From the NCBI GenBank assembly GCA_030429565.1, contig JAUIFE010000001.1, positions 1,054,001 through 1,118,000 of the forward strand: a DNA stretch of 64,000 nucleotides. Reading direction: 5' to 3'. The first letter of the stretch is position 1, and each line of letters begins with the position of its first letter. Position numbers and translations under genes: made by a program. Below, in pieces: positions 17,595 through 27,936 of the stretch. The notes beneath the pieces are model-generated. The model was not told where the DNA came from, ran no database searches, and was given only the letters and a program-made list of their open reading frames with translations. The stretch comes from Holophagae bacterium. GTDB lineage: Bacteria > Acidobacteriota > Holophagae > Acanthopleuribacterales > Acanthopleuribacteraceae.

Positions 17595-18476
17595 CTAGCC
17601 CTTGACACTGCCCGCCGTCAGTCCCGATACCAAATATTTTTGGGTGTACATAAACAGCAGCACCACGGGTACCGAGACAATGATCGATCCGGCGGCGAAG
17701 CTTCCCCACTGGGTCGCGTGTTCGCCGACGAAAAATTTGAGCCCCACCGGGGCGGTATACATTTTCTCTTCCTCCATCAGGAGCGAAGCGATGATGAATT
17801 CGTTCCACCCTGCCATGAATGAAAACAGGGCGGTTACTGAGATTGCAGGTTTTGCCAGCGGAAGAATGATCCTAAAAAAGATGACGGTGCGCGAGGCGCC
17901 GTCCATAATCGCCGATTCCTCAATTTCGATGGGAATCGTATCGAAGTAACCCTTGAGCATCCAGACACAAAAGGGAATGGCAATGGTTGAATACACCAAA
18001 ATAAGCCCCCAAAATGTGTTGCCGAGGTTGAGCCACTGCACCACGATGATGTACAGCGGCACCATCATCAGCGTGCCGGGAAACATTTGTGAAACCAGAA
18101 ACGACATCAAACCCGCCCGTTGACCGGGGAACTTGAAGCGCGAGAAAGCATAAGCGGCGGTACAACTCAAAAAAACGCCGAGCAGGGTGGTCAAGGTGGC
18201 CACGATGGCCGAGTTGCCCATCCAAACCAGGAAATTCTTTTCGGTGATCACCTCAATGAAATTGGCCAGACTGACGGTTTCGGGAAACGGAATAATGGCG
18301 CGTAACCGGTCCCAAACGGTCGGGTTCTCGGGCAACAACGCAATCGCCAACGACTGCTTGCCGCTAAAGGCAATGGTCAAGACCCACAGCAGTGGGTAAA
18401 TCGTCATCGCGGTGAAGGTGATCAGCACGACGTGGATCAGAATGGGCGAACTTTCGTCTTTGATCTTGCGACTCAT
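17595..18476 (-). CDS. malG: Maltose-type ABC transporter permease MalG
   Basis: A 293-residue inner-membrane permease with about six transmembrane segments. It contains the EAA loop pattern EIEESAIMDGASRTVIFFRIILP-like block (about residues 185-205), which contacts the ATPase. The start codon overlaps the end of malF by four bases, the usual malF-malG arrangement. Together with MalF it forms the channel that receives sugar from the binding protein encoded two genes upstream. Length and order match MalG of carbohydrate uptake type 1 importers. The specific sugar is inferred from the alpha-amylase and glycogen neighbours. Confidence 0.9.
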   Translation of the reverse strand: MSRKIKDESSPILIHVVLITFTAMTIYPLLWVLTIAFSGKQSLAIALLPENPTVWDRLRAIIPFPETVSLANFIEVITEKNFLVWMGNSAIVATLTTLLGVFLSCTAAYAFSRFKFPGQRAGLMSFLVSQMFPGTLMMVPLYIIVVQWLNLGNTFWGLILVYSTIAIPFCVWMLKGYFDTIPIEIEESAIMDGASRTVIFFRIILPLAKPAISVTALFSFMAGWNEFIIASLLMEEEKMYTAPVGLKFFVGEHATQWGSFAAGSIIVSVPVVLLFMYTQKYLVSGLTAGSVKG

Positions 18477-20461
18477 GCGTTGCTCTCCATAGCTCGGCTC
18501 ACCTTGGTTTGGAACACGCCGTAGATGAGCAGGATCAGGAAGATCACCGTCGAATAAGCGGCCGAGTAGCCGTAACGGTAATCCTGGAAGGCCAACTTGT
18601 AGGCCTTGGTAATCAAAATCTCGTTGGAACCGCCCGGCTCACCGCCGCTCACGAGGTAAATCACGTTAAACATGTTGAACGTCCAAACAACGGACAAAAT
18701 CACGGCCGGAATAAGCGTGGGTTTCAACGAGGGCAAGGTGATGTAGCGGAACTGTTGCCAACGATTGGCGCCGTCAAGGCGTGCCGCTTCGTACATATCA
18801 CTGCTGATCGACTGTAAACCGCCCAAACAGATGACCATCATGAACGGGAAACTTAGCCAGCCGTTGACGGTGATACCGGTGAGGAACGAGGTGAACACGG
18901 AGTCGAACCAAGCGACCGGTTCCCCGCCGAACAGTTGAATGGTGTGGTTGATGGGACCGTATTCACGGTTAAACAAACCCTTCCAAATCAATGCGGTAAC
19001 GTAGTTGGGCGTGGCCCAAGGCAAAATCAGCAAACCGCGATACAAGGCTTTAAAACGCAGGTTCTTGTTATTGAGCAGTAAGGCCAAAATCAAACCAATG
19101 GTGACACCGATGCTGACATTGACAACGGTCCAGGCCACGGTAATAAACAGCGTCCAGTAAAAATTTTGATAGTTAAACGACCAACCGGCTTCCGTGGTTT
19201 GAATCAAATTGAAGTCGCCGATGATCTCAATATAGTTGTTGAGCCCGGCCCAAATGTCGAGCAGTGGCTTTTCGGTGTTGTACAGGGTTTGATCGGTAAA
19301 ACTCAGTAGAATGCCGTAACCAAAGGGAAAGAAGACCAGCACCAACATGCCGGTCATTGCAGGTAAGGTGTAGATATAGGCCTCGCGGTAATCGACAATG
19401 ATGTGCCAAAACCGCGCGGCCCCTCCCAGGCCAAAAAAGACCAACAACCCAATCGCCAGCAGCGAACAACCGAAGAAGGCCATGCCGAGCCGGTTGGCGA
19501 CGGTATCTTGGGCGGTGCCGACACCGATGTACAACTCGCCGTCGAAACTAATGTAACGCAGCGGTTGCCGGTAAGCGTTAACGTCCCAATCATTGGTATA
19601 GGTCGTTTCGTAGTCGAGCGCAAACTCGGCGGCACCCTCCTCGGCAGAGGTGCGCGAGGCCGTATAGAGCTGCGCCAGCTCTTGCTGAAAACGCACGTTT
19701 TCTTGGCCGAGGTCTATTAAATAGTAGTTACCGAAACCGAGCAGACAGAAAATCATAAGCAACACCGAGGTCGTCATGGCGCTCCAGAGCACCGACTCGG
19801 GGTGTTCCAATTTCACCAAACGGCTCAAAATGAGGCTGCCGATGAAAAACAGGAACGCGGGCACCAAGGCCAACACAAGCACGGGCCAAAAGGCCAATTC
19901 TCGCGTGGTGATGGTGGGCGACACTTCGAGCTGCACGTAGCCCGCTGCTTTTTCCGGATTCTTGGCCGTAAACCAAGGCACCGATACACGCAGCCGGCCG
20001 TTGCGCAGCTCTTCGCTGATCACCTCGGGTTCGCGTGGGTTACCCTCCTCGCGGTTGGTGTCAACGTTGGCACGCAACAATTGACCGAGGTCGTAGATTT
20101 CCTTTTCGCTGCGCTTGAGACGGCGCGGCGGGGTTCCGTTTTCGAGGTCGTCGTTAAAACTCGAGGCCAGTAATCGCGCGCCGGATAAACGCATGACACG
20201 CACGGCGTCAACATCGTTGTGGCGCTGTTGCCAAAACTGGATGAGCGCGCCTGGCGCGGTCTTCTCTTTTTCTGCGCGGCTCTGCTCGGCAAAAACCAAA
20301 TCGGCCAAGGCCATCGCGCGAATGGTGCCCTGGCGAACACGCGTTTCAGCGACCTTTTCGCGCAGTGCGCCTTCGGCGAACCAGTAGCCCAGGAACGCGG
20401 AGACCAGCCCGCCGACAAAGAGCCCGAGCGTGACGCGAAAGATGTTGCGGGAAATACTCAT
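18473..20461 (-). CDS. malF: MalF-type permease with long sensor-like N-terminal extension
   Basis: A 662-residue inner-membrane protein. The C-terminal ~300 residues are a typical MalF permease, starting near YIYTLPAMTGMLVLVFF and including the EAA loop EAARLDGANRWQQFRYITLP. Before it lies an extension with predicted helices at about 7-28, 191-216, 226-246 and 326-346. They enclose a first outer loop of ~160 residues (about 30-190, with a strand block GYVQLEVS recalling Cache-type sensors) and a second of ~80 residues. E. coli MalF also has extra N-terminal helices and a periplasmic loop, but not this arrangement. The start at ATG 20461 has only a weak GGGG ribosome site; an in-frame TTG at 20473 is the alternative. 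The sensor reading is tentative. Confidence 0.85.
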   Translation of the reverse strand: MSISRNIFRVTLGLFVGGLVSAFLGYWFAEGALREKVAETRVRQGTIRAMALADLVFAEQSRAEKEKTAPGALIQFWQQRHNDVDAVRVMRLSGARLLASSFNDDLENGTPPRRLKRSEKEIYDLGQLLRANVDTNREEGNPREPEVISEELRNGRLRVSVPWFTAKNPEKAAGYVQLEVSPTITTRELAFWPVLVLALVPAFLFFIGSLILSRLVKLEHPESVLWSAMTTSVLLMIFCLLGFGNYYLIDLGQENVRFQQELAQLYTASRTSAEEGAAEFALDYETTYTNDWDVNAYRQPLRYISFDGELYIGVGTAQDTVANRLGMAFFGCSLLAIGLLVFFGLGGAARFWHIIVDYREAYIYTLPAMTGMLVLVFFPFGYGILLSFTDQTLYNTEKPLLDIWAGLNNYIEIIGDFNLIQTTEAGWSFNYQNFYWTLFITVAWTVVNVSIGVTIGLILALLLNNKNLRFKALYRGLLILPWATPNYVTALIWKGLFNREYGPINHTIQLFGGEPVAWFDSVFTSFLTGITVNGWLSFPFMMVICLGGLQSISSDMYEAARLDGANRWQQFRYITLPSLKPTLIPAVILSVVWTFNMFNVIYLVSGGEPGGSNEILITKAYKLAFQDYRYGYSAAYSTVIFLILLIYGVFQTKVSRAMESNA

Positions 20462-20508
20462 GAAAAACCCCAAAAAAGCGGGCGGGCTGCAGGACCCACC
20501 CGACGTGG

Positions 20509-21726
20509 TTACTGTTTGCGCAGCTTGGCGACGGCTTTCTCTACTTGGACTTGGGCTTTGTCCAGCGCGTCCTTGGGCGTGGCGGTACCGCGAATGATGG
20601 TGTTCATCGCGGTGGTCGCCGGCGACCAGAACATCGACATCTCTGCGAGGTTCGGCATGGGGACGGCCACCTTACTCTGGGTCACAAAGGCCTGCATGAT
20701 CGGGTCTTTTTTGACCTCTTCCAACTGGTAAACCGCTTTATTGGCCGGCAATTGCCGCCCTTTGAGCGCCATCACCTTGCCGGCCTCCGCGCCGGTCAGG
20801 TAATTGACCAGATCGAAAGCGGCGTCTTTGTTTTCAGACGGCGCGGCCACGTAAACCCCTTCAATCGTCATCCAAGGTTTCATGGGGTTGCCGCCCGCTT
20901 CGTCGAGTGCGGGCAAGGGCGCCAAGGCGTAGTCAACGCTCGGGTCAATTTCGCCCAGGAACCAAGGGCCGTTAAAAATCATGGCGGCCTTTCCTTTATT
21001 GAACAGCGAGGTGATCAGCGCATTCGAGGGTTCGGCGGGCAAAATGCCGTCCTGCTTGGACCACTTCAAAATCAATTCAACCGATTTCACGTTTTCGGGT
21101 CGGTTCAAGGTTGGCCGGGGTCCCGGCGCAAACACACCGCCGTTAAAACCATTCATGAGCGCGGCGTGGAAGAAGAAATCCGCATAGGCGTAAGCCAGAC
21201 CGTACCGGCCGGCCTCGGCATTGGTGTGCTTCTTGGCAAGGGCGACGAGCTCGGCGGAGGTCTTCGGCGGGCTGTCGATCATCTTTTTGTTATAGATCAG
21301 TGCGATACATTTAAAGTTAAGCGGCAGGCCGTAAATGATGTCGCGGTAGGTCAGCGCGTCGAGCGTGTTGTCCAAAAAGCGTTCGCGCATTTCATCGTCG
21401 ACGTAGAAGTCGATGGGTTCTACGGTGTTGCCGGCTTCAATCCAACCGCCCAAGCGGTCTTGCGCGAAGATAAAGACATCGGGGCCTTTCCCGCGCGGCA
21501 CGGCGGCCGTGATTTTATCGGCATAGGCGTCGTAGGGAACCGCCAGGGTTTTCACCGTCACCCCGTCCGACTGCGCGCTGAATTGGTCGCACACCGCTTG
21601 AAACGCTTCTTTTTCGGCGCCGCGATAGGCGTGCCACACGACCAATTCAGTTGCCGCCAACGGCGCGCTCATGCAGCAAGCGAGGACACACAGTACCATC
21701 AATCGCTTGATTCTGTTCTGTATCAT
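20509..21726 (-). CDS. malE: Maltose/oligosaccharide ABC transporter substrate-binding protein
   Basis: A 405-residue exported family 1 extracellular solute-binding protein. The signal peptide is about residues 1-24 (hydrophobic core LMVLCVLACCMSAPLAA). The mature part begins TELVVWHAYRGAEKEAFQ, as in MalE-like proteins, and has family blocks GKGPDVFIFAQDRLGGW and KAAMIFNGPWFLGEI. GGGAG eight bases before ATG 21726 fixes the start. It delivers alpha-glucan oligosaccharides to MalFG in the periplasm. It sits 47 bases before malF in the same direction, and the ATPase precedes it, so all are one operon. The C residues in the signal do not form a clean lipobox. Confidence 0.88.
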   Translation of the reverse strand: MIQNRIKRLMVLCVLACCMSAPLAATELVVWHAYRGAEKEAFQAVCDQFSAQSDGVTVKTLAVPYDAYADKITAAVPRGKGPDVFIFAQDRLGGWIEAGNTVEPIDFYVDDEMRERFLDNTLDALTYRDIIYGLPLNFKCIALIYNKKMIDSPPKTSAELVALAKKHTNAEAGRYGLAYAYADFFFHAALMNGFNGGVFAPGPRPTLNRPENVKSVELILKWSKQDGILPAEPSNALITSLFNKGKAAMIFNGPWFLGEIDPSVDYALAPLPALDEAGGNPMKPWMTIEGVYVAAPSENKDAAFDLVNYLTGAEAGKVMALKGRQLPANKAVYQLEEVKKDPIMQAFVTQSKVAVPMPNLAEMSMFWSPATTAMNTIIRGTATPKDALDKAQVQVEKAVAKLRKQ

Positions 21727-21813
21727 GTTCGAATCTCCCAAGGTTTCCCTTTTCCTGTGGTATTGGGTTGAAAACCCGTACGAGTAGCGCATTGTGCCGA
21801 TTTGGCAGCCACC

Positions 21814-22902
21814 TCAATCCAACCGTAATTCGGTTTCGTGATGGAATAAATGGAGCTTGTCGCAACGACAATGGAGTTGTACTTTTTCGCCGCTTCGCGG
21901 GATGTGGTGCGGATGTAACTTGGCCACGATACGGCTCTCACCGCTGCGACCGTGCAAAATCACCTCGTGACCGAGCGGCTCGACCACGTCAACGGTCGTC
22001 TCCAGCGCCGTGCCGGGTTTGCCGGCCTCGGCTTCCGAGGTAATGTGCTCGGGGCGAATGCCGACCACGACTTTTTTGCCGCGATAGCGTTTGCCCAGTT
22101 CCTCAATCTCACCGGCGAGCGGCAGCGTGAGCGCTTCCGTTTCAATCTGTGTTCCGCTCTCGCAAATTTGGCCCTCGAGCACGTTCATCGGCGGCGTGCC
22201 GATAAAACGCGCCACGAATAGGTTGCGCGGCGTTTCGTAAAGTTCCAGCGGCGAACCGACCTGTTGCACAATCCCAGCGTTGAGGACCGTGATGCGGTGA
22301 CCCATCGTCATCGCTTCTACTTGATCGTGGGTTACGTAAACCGAGGTGATCTCGAGCCGTTTCTGTAAACTGCTGATTTCAGCGCGCATTTGCACGCGTA
22401 ACTCTGCATCAAGGTTGGAGAGAGGCTCATCGAACAAAAAGACGCTGGGCTGGCGCACAATCGCGCGTCCCAATGCGACCCGCTGGCGCTGCCCGCCGGA
22501 CAAGGCTTTCGGCTTGCGATCCAACAAGTGGCTGAGCCCCAACGCTTGCGCGGCGTCGTTGACGAGCTTGTCGATTTGGTCCTTGGGCATCTTGCGTACC
22601 TTGAGCCCAAATGAAATGTTTTCGCGCACGCTCATGTGCGGATAAAGCGCATAACTCTGGAACACCATCGCCACGTCGCGATCTTTGGGGTGCACCTCAT
22701 TGACGACGCGGTCGCCGATTTTCATTTCACCGTCGGAAATCTCTTCCAAGCCGGCGATCATCCGCAAAATGGTGGATTTGCCGCAACCGGAAGGCCCAAC
22801 CAGAACCATGAATTCTTTGTCGTGAATATCTAAGTTCAACCCTTCGATGACGGACGTGGATCCGTAGCGTTTGCAAAGGTTGCTCATTGTGATGCCGGCC
22901 AT
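21814..22902 (-). CDS. Sugar ABC transporter ATPase (MsmX/UgpC/MalK type)
   Basis: A 362-residue cytoplasmic ATPase. Walker A GPSGCGKST is at about 36-44, the signature LSGGQRQ at 134-140, and Walker B VFLFDEP at 154-160. An H-loop VTHDQVEAM follows, then a C-terminal TOBE/regulatory domain (about 240-362) with the EHI and G..V.P.LG.E patterns of the MalK group. AGGTG five bases before the ATG supports the start. It energises the MalFG channel encoded downstream. Members of this branch may serve more than one importer, so the exact name is left open. It lies between the amylase and malE in the same operon. Confidence 0.92.
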   Translation of the reverse strand: MAGITMSNLCKRYGSTSVIEGLNLDIHDKEFMVLVGPSGCGKSTILRMIAGLEEISDGEMKIGDRVVNEVHPKDRDVAMVFQSYALYPHMSVRENISFGLKVRKMPKDQIDKLVNDAAQALGLSHLLDRKPKALSGGQRQRVALGRAIVRQPSVFLFDEPLSNLDAELRVQMRAEISSLQKRLEITSVYVTHDQVEAMTMGHRITVLNAGIVQQVGSPLELYETPRNLFVARFIGTPPMNVLEGQICESGTQIETEALTLPLAGEIEELGKRYRGKKVVVGIRPEHITSEAEAGKPGTALETTVDVVEPLGHEVILHGRSGESRIVAKLHPHHIPRSGEKVQLHCRCDKLHLFHHETELRLD

Positions 22903-22991
22903 AATTTCACCTGTCTTTAGCGTTCGCCTGGGCGCGTTGGGCCACAGGAAGGACTGAAGGAGTTTGCAGAACTCGCGGGCGTCGTGGTCGT

Positions 22992-24512
22992 TCAGCGCTG
23001 CTCGGTAATGATTTGCACCGATTGAGCGGGCACCTTGAGCACCAGCCCTTCCGCATTGCGTACAACGGTCGCTTTACCGAGTCGATCTTCACCGGCGCCC
23101 GCGCCCCAACCCGGGGGTGGCGCCACACTCGCCTGCAGCGGTTCACTGCCGCGATTGACGGCCACGACCACGGGTTGTCGATCCGCGGCGGTGCGGGCAA
23201 AGACCAACAGGTCACCCTCGGTTGACAACTCTTGATAATCGCCAACCGCCAACGCCGGCAGTTGTTTGCGTAACTGGATTAAGCTGCGGTAGTAAGTATA
23301 CAGGTCCTCGTCGCGCGGCAAACCCCGGCCCGGTCCAATCGGGCGCTCGCCCCACGGCATATCGGAACGGTTATCGGGCCAATCGCCGCCCAGCCGGCCA
23401 ACCTCTTCACCGTAGTAAATGGTGGGAATGCCGCTATTGGTCATTTGCAGGGCAACCGCCAAGCGGAATTTAGTTTTGTCGCCATTGAGTTGGTGCAGCA
23501 GCCCTGGCACATCGTGGCTCGAAAGATAATGGGCCAAGTGGTGACCACCACGCACACGATGACGTTTCTGCAAGTAACGGCTAAACGCAATCGTTCGGCC
23601 GCGGCCGTTTATAAACCCAAGCACGCTGCCGGCAAAGCTAAAATCGAAGCCACCGTCCAACTCGTCGTTAACGAACCACTCGTCCAACACCTTGTAGTCA
23701 CCACCCCAAACTTCGCCCAACAGGAAAAAGTCGCGGCCCAACTCGGCATCGACACGGTCACGGTGCTTTTGCCAGAAGGTGTGTTCAATGTGTTTGACCG
23801 TGTCCAAACGAAACCCATCGAGGCCGGTCCGTTTGGCTAAACCCAAGTGCGCTTTTAACAAATACTCGGCGACCGCGTCATTTTCCGTTTTGAAATCGGG
23901 CAAACCCGACAAGCACTGCGTTAAATCGTCGTCACCGCAAGGACTCTGGCGGCGTCCGGTACGCAGCCAGTCGTGCACGTCGTCGCGTTTGAGATAGGCG
24001 GAACCGTAGCCGGCATGGTTATAAACCACATCCAACAAAATCTTGATGCCGCGCTGATGGGCGGCATCAACCAACGCCTTGAGCTGGGCTTCATCCCCGA
24101 AACGGTCGTCGATTCGATTGACGTCGTCGGCCCAATAACCGTGATAACCCCAATCGGGGAAGCCGACACCATCGACGTAGTGGTCGATGTTTTTGACAAC
24201 CGGGGTCAACCAAACGGCGGTCACACCCAAATCGTGTAAGTCGTCCAGTCGCTGGGTTAAACCCAACAGATCGCCACCGTGAAAGGTGCCTTTGCCCTTG
24301 AGATCCACGTCTCGATTGTTGGAGGGATCGCCGTCGGCAAAACGGTCAAGCACAACGAAATAAAGGATTTCGTCAGCCCAATCGGCGTGATCCGAAGATT
24401 GCGCGGCGAGCGGTGTCGCCAAGCTGCAGAGAATTGTGATGAGGCATACTGCTCGAAAAACGGCGGTATCGCTAAAATAGAAGGAACCCAACGTCCGGAA
24501 AGCGCCGGACAT
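22992..24512 (-). CDS. Secreted GH13 alpha-amylase family protein
   Basis: About 506 residues, exported through a signal peptide ending LATPLAAQ. The GH13 regions are visible: DVVYNHAGYG (region I), GFRLDTVKHI with the nucleophile Asp (II), LLGEVWGG with the acid/base Glu (III), and YLSSHDVPG with the transition-state Asp (IV, with SHD where NHD is usual). A C-terminal beta domain follows. It probably hydrolyses starch or maltodextrin outside the inner membrane to feed the importer encoded next. The start is uncertain: ATG 24512 has GGGAG too close, and ATG 24539 is the alternative. It is the first gene of the operon and is divergent from glgA across a ~660-base region. Confidence 0.85.
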   Translation of the reverse strand: MSGAFRTLGSFYFSDTAVFRAVCLITILCSLATPLAAQSSDHADWADEILYFVVLDRFADGDPSNNRDVDLKGKGTFHGGDLLGLTQRLDDLHDLGVTAVWLTPVVKNIDHYVDGVGFPDWGYHGYWADDVNRIDDRFGDEAQLKALVDAAHQRGIKILLDVVYNHAGYGSAYLKRDDVHDWLRTGRRQSPCGDDDLTQCLSGLPDFKTENDAVAEYLLKAHLGLAKRTGLDGFRLDTVKHIEHTFWQKHRDRVDAELGRDFFLLGEVWGGDYKVLDEWFVNDELDGGFDFSFAGSVLGFINGRGRTIAFSRYLQKRHRVRGGHHLAHYLSSHDVPGLLHQLNGDKTKFRLAVALQMTNSGIPTIYYGEEVGRLGGDWPDNRSDMPWGERPIGPGRGLPRDEDLYTYYRSLIQLRKQLPALAVGDYQELSTEGDLLVFARTAADRQPVVVAVNRGSEPLQASVAPPPGWGAGAGEDRLGKATVVRNAEGLVLKVPAQSVQIITEQR

Positions 24513-25175
24513 CTCCCTCTGGTCGCGTCGACAAGTCATGTAGAACACCCAAAGCGATGCTACAGCTACACCAAGCCGGAAACGCCGGCGGTGGCGTACG
24601 GTAACATGTGAGATTGTCCAACCTGATTGAGAGCCGTGTCGTTCATCTATGGATAAAAATACGCCACGAGAGAGAAGCAAAAGAGCAAAAGTGTTGATGA
24701 ACCGTCAAGAACACTTGAATGAATTGGGCCTAGTTTTATCACGGCTGAAACCGATCCGCAACACTTTGATCGTGGCTTTTTTTGCGCACGATGTTCTTTA
24801 CTCCGCGATTACCCCGGCGTAAATACAAAAAAAATCACACCTATTTCCCGCCCGGTAAAACTTTCAAACTCAGCGCAAATCAGGACGGGCACAGGGGTTT
24901 TCGGCAATGGGCGGTGCCGGCCGGCGACGGCACCGCCCAGCCAATCGGTGCCGGTCATGCACGCACGTGGTTGCATTCGGCTCACAATTGCCGCATCATG
25001 AACCGACGCTCTCGATCCCCAAAACCAAGGTGATGCTCGTTGGTAAATCCCCTATCGCCACCGCTGTTTTGGCGCAGGTCCCACGACAACCGCCCGCGAC
25101 ATCCATGGCCGCGTGCGGTCTTCTCGCCGCTGCACAGCGGCATGTTTTCCTAGAGACAAGGTTAGTGAGGCCCTT
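24513..25175. other. Divergent regulatory region between amylase operon and glgA
   Basis: About 660 bases without a credible gene, holding the promoters of both units. A perfect 11-bp hairpin GGGCGGTGCCG (24909-24919), loop of eight, CGGCACCGCCC (24928-24938) lies in the presumed glgA leader and is not followed by a T-run. On the - strand TTGACG (24708-24703) could be a -35 element, but no convincing -10 was seen. No LacI-type operator was recognised. Confidence 0.5.
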
Positions 25176-26627
25176 ATGAATGTGCTAATTGCTGCAGCGG
25201 AAGCTGTTCCTTTTGTCAAAGTCGGCGGTATGGGCGACGTGATCGGTTCATTGCCGAAATCGCTGCGCCGCGGCGGCGTCGACTGTCGCGTCGTGCTGCC
25301 AGGCTATGGCTTCCTCGATCACCATCGTTTCGGTTTGCAGGAAATCCACCACTTTTCGTTCCCCTATCGCGATCAAAACCTGCATGTGAAAATTTTCCAG
25401 ACCGAAAGCGAAGGCGTGCCTTTTTATTTCATCGTCGCCAAACCCTACTTTGGCGACCAGTCGACGGTTTACTCGGCCGACGCGGAATGGGACGTCCCCC
25501 GATTCACCTTGTTCAATCAACTGGTGATGGCGCTGACCCAATGGTTCGCCACCGCACAAAACTGGACCGCCAACCTGTTGCAAGTCAACGATTGGCACAT
25601 TGGTCTCGTGCCCTTTTTGTTGCACCAAGCCCATCGTCACGCCGACCACCCACTCGCCGACACGCGCAGCCTTATCACCATTCACAACTCGGCCTACCAA
25701 GGTGAAGGGGGCGGTAGTTTTATTCGCGATTTGATCCCGCCCCGGCGCCAACTCGACCTCATGGACCTGCAACTGGAAGACAACTTTTTAGCAATCGGGG
25801 TTGCCTACGCGACGCGCATCAACACCGTCAGCCCCGGCTTCGCCGCGCAAATCATTGCTGAACCGAAACCAACTCCGCTGGAAAAACTGCTACAACGCAA
25901 GAAAGAACGTTTCTCGGGGATTCTAAATGGTTTAGACTTCGAGAGCTGGGACCCCGCCGGCGACCCCGCCCTCAGCCACCGTTTCAACCGAAACAATGTC
26001 AACCATCAACGTGTTCTTAACAAACGCGCGCTACAATCAGAACTCGGCCTTCCTGTCGACGACCGCGCCCTGCTGTTCGCCATGGTCACCCGCTTGGTTC
26101 CCCAAAAAGGGGTCGACCTCGCTTTGGAAGCGATTGATCGCCTCCCCCGTGACGGCCACTGGCAAGCGGTTGTCCTCGGCACCGGTTTCGAAGATCTGGA
26201 AACCCGACTCTCCGCCATTGCCGGCGCCAAACCCAACCACGTCAAAGCCCTGCTCACCTTCAACGAACAGCGCGCCCGCCAGATTTATGCGAGCTGTGAT
26301 GTTTTCCTAATGCCCAGTCGCTTTGAACCCTGTGGCATGGGTCAATTGATGGCCATGCGTTACGGCGCCTTGCCACTTGTCCACTTCACCGGCGGTCTGG
26401 CCGATACAGTCACCCGCTTCGATACCAACCCCGATCAAGCGACTGGATTTGGCTTTGATGCACCCACGACCGACCAACTCCATCGCACCCTCAGCGCAGC
26501 TTACCGTCTCTTCCACGACGCCGCCGCCACCTGGCGCCACCTTCAGGACAACGCCATGTCCGCCGACTTCTCATGGCAACGCAGTGCCGACGCCTATCGC
26601 GATCTCTACCGGCAGTGCCTGACTTAA
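25176..26627 (+). CDS. glgA: Glycogen synthase (ADP-glucose type)
   Basis: A 483-residue GT5 enzyme that extends alpha-1,4-glucan from ADP-glucose. The N-terminal [16 protein letters not shown] is the ADP-glucose binding motif (usually KTGGLGDV). The GT-B C-terminal half has [14 protein letters not shown] and [18 protein letters not shown], which hold the catalytic Glu and the donor-binding loop. GAGG five bases before ATG 25176 supports the start. glgC follows after 43 bases, giving a glgAC synthesis unit divergent from the maltodextrin uptake operon. Length is normal for the family. Confidence 0.95.
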   Translation: MNVLIAAAEAVPFVKVGGMGDVIGSLPKSLRRGGVDCRVVLPGYGFLDHHRFGLQEIHHFSFPYRDQNLHVKIFQTESEGVPFYFIVAKPYFGDQSTVYSADAEWDVPRFTLFNQLVMALTQWFATAQNWTANLLQVNDWHIGLVPFLLHQAHRHADHPLADTRSLITIHNSAYQGEGGGSFIRDLIPPRRQLDLMDLQLEDNFLAIGVAYATRINTVSPGFAAQIIAEPKPTPLEKLLQRKKERFSGILNGLDFESWDPAGDPALSHRFNRNNVNHQRVLNKRALQSELGLPVDDRALLFAMVTRLVPQKGVDLALEAIDRLPRDGHWQAVVLGTGFEDLETRLSAIAGAKPNHVKALLTFNEQRARQIYASCDVFLMPSRFEPCGMGQLMAMRYGALPLVHFTGGLADTVTRFDTNPDQATGFGFDAPTTDQLHRTLSAAYRLFHDAAATWRHLQDNAMSADFSWQRSADAYRDLYRQCLT

Positions 26628-26670
26628 CGGGATTCCCCGCCCCGTCCAGCCCCCCTCAACGGAGCCATTC

Positions 26671-27936
26671 GTGAAAGTTAAAACCATTCTCCTCGCAGGC
26701 GGTCGCGGCACGCGCTTGGCGCCGCTCACGCTCAAACGCGCCAAGCCGGCGGTTCCCTTCGCCGCCAAATACCGCGTCATCGATTTCACGCTCAGCAACT
26801 GTGTCAATTCTGGGCTATTCGACATCCTCGTCATCACCCAATACCGACCGCACAGCCTCAACGAACACATTCGCAACGGTCGCCCCTGGGATCTCGACCG
26901 CGGCTTCACCGGCGGCGTCCACCTACTCCACCCCTTCCAAGGCGTGCGCAATACCGATTGGTTCTCCGGCACCGCCGACGCCGTTCTACGCAACATCAAT
27001 TTTGTGCGCCACGGCTCACCCGACCTGGTGCTGGTGCTCTCCGGCGATCACGTTTACAAAATGGACTACGGCCCGCTGATCAAGTACCACAAAGAGACCG
27101 GCGCCGACGCCACGCTTTGCACCACACGCGTCCCCATGGAACACGCCTGCCATTACGGCATTGTCAAAACCGACACCGATCAAACCATTACCGGCTTTCT
27201 CGAAAAACCCAAAAATCCGCCCAGCAATGTCGCCAGCATGGGCGTTTATATCTTTAATTACGAAGCACTTGAGCGTGTTTTATCCGACGAGAACATCATG
27301 GGCATCGACCATCTCGACTTCGGTCGCCACCTGATGCCCTACATGCTCGAAAAAGGCTACTCCTTGTACGCCTACCCGTTTGAGGGCTACTGGATCGATA
27401 TCGGCCTGGTCGATACCTACTGGCAAGCGCACATGGATTTACTGCTGGAACACCCACCGATGGATCTCAACGACCGCCGCTGGGTCATCCACACCCGCAG
27501 TGAGGAACGACCCGCAACACGGGTCCTCCAAAACGCGCACATCCACAACAGCCTGATTGCCAACGGTGTCGTCATTTCCGAGAACGCGGTCGTTGAAGAC
27601 TCGGTCCTCTCACCCGGCGTGTTTGTCGGCCCCGGTGCCCAAATCCGCCAATCGGTGATTCTCAACGATTCGGTCTTGTGCATGGGAAGTCGCATCAACC
27701 GTTGTCTGATCGATAAAATGGTGGTCGCGGGTCGGCACGCCCAAGTCGGTCGCATTGAGGACCGCAACGATCTCGGCATCACCTGTGTCGGCAAAAATAC
27801 CCATCTCGCCGAAAACCTTTCGGTCGGGCGCGGCGTCAAACTCGGCACCGATTTGCGCACCGAGGATTTCAATACCTTCGGCAACCTCATCATCCCCGAC
27901 AACACCAGCTTCAGGGTGGATCTCAGCAAATACTGA
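26671..27936 (+). CDS. glgC: Glucose-1-phosphate adenylyltransferase
   Basis: A 421-residue enzyme making ADP-glucose from glucose-1-phosphate and ATP, the committed step of glycogen synthesis. The N-terminal [21 protein letters not shown] block is the nucleotide and activator region, [11 protein letters not shown] holds the metal-binding Asp, and the C-terminal third is a left-handed beta-helix with repeated hexapeptides. It starts at GTG 26671 with GGAG six bases upstream. It forms an operon with glgA. The stop codon overlaps the first base of a 76-bp structured repeat (27936-28011). Confidence 0.95.
   Translation: MKVKTILLAGGRGTRLAPLTLKRAKPAVPFAAKYRVIDFTLSNCVNSGLFDILVITQYRPHSLNEHIRNGRPWDLDRGFTGGVHLLHPFQGVRNTDWFSGTADAVLRNINFVRHGSPDLVLVLSGDHVYKMDYGPLIKYHKETGADATLCTTRVPMEHACHYGIVKTDTDQTITGFLEKPKNPPSNVASMGVYIFNYEALERVLSDENIMGIDHLDFGRHLMPYMLEKGYSLYAYPFEGYWIDIGLVDTYWQAHMDLLLEHPPMDLNDRRWVIHTRSEERPATRVLQNAHIHNSLIANGVVISENAVVEDSVLSPGVFVGPGAQIRQSVILNDSVLCMGSRINRCLIDKMVVAGRHAQVGRIEDRNDLGITCVGKNTHLAENLSVGRGVKLGTDLRTEDFNTFGNLIIPDNTSFRVDLSKY

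Noticed and set aside
20545..21771. Long open frame (about 400 codons) opposite malE
   Set aside because: It is a codon-bias shadow of malE: no ribosome site, no recognisable domain, and malE is a clear family member.
24741..24785. T-run with GATC/GATC pairing in the amylase-glgA gap, considered as terminator
   Set aside because: The stem is only four base pairs with a large loop and no gene ends nearby.
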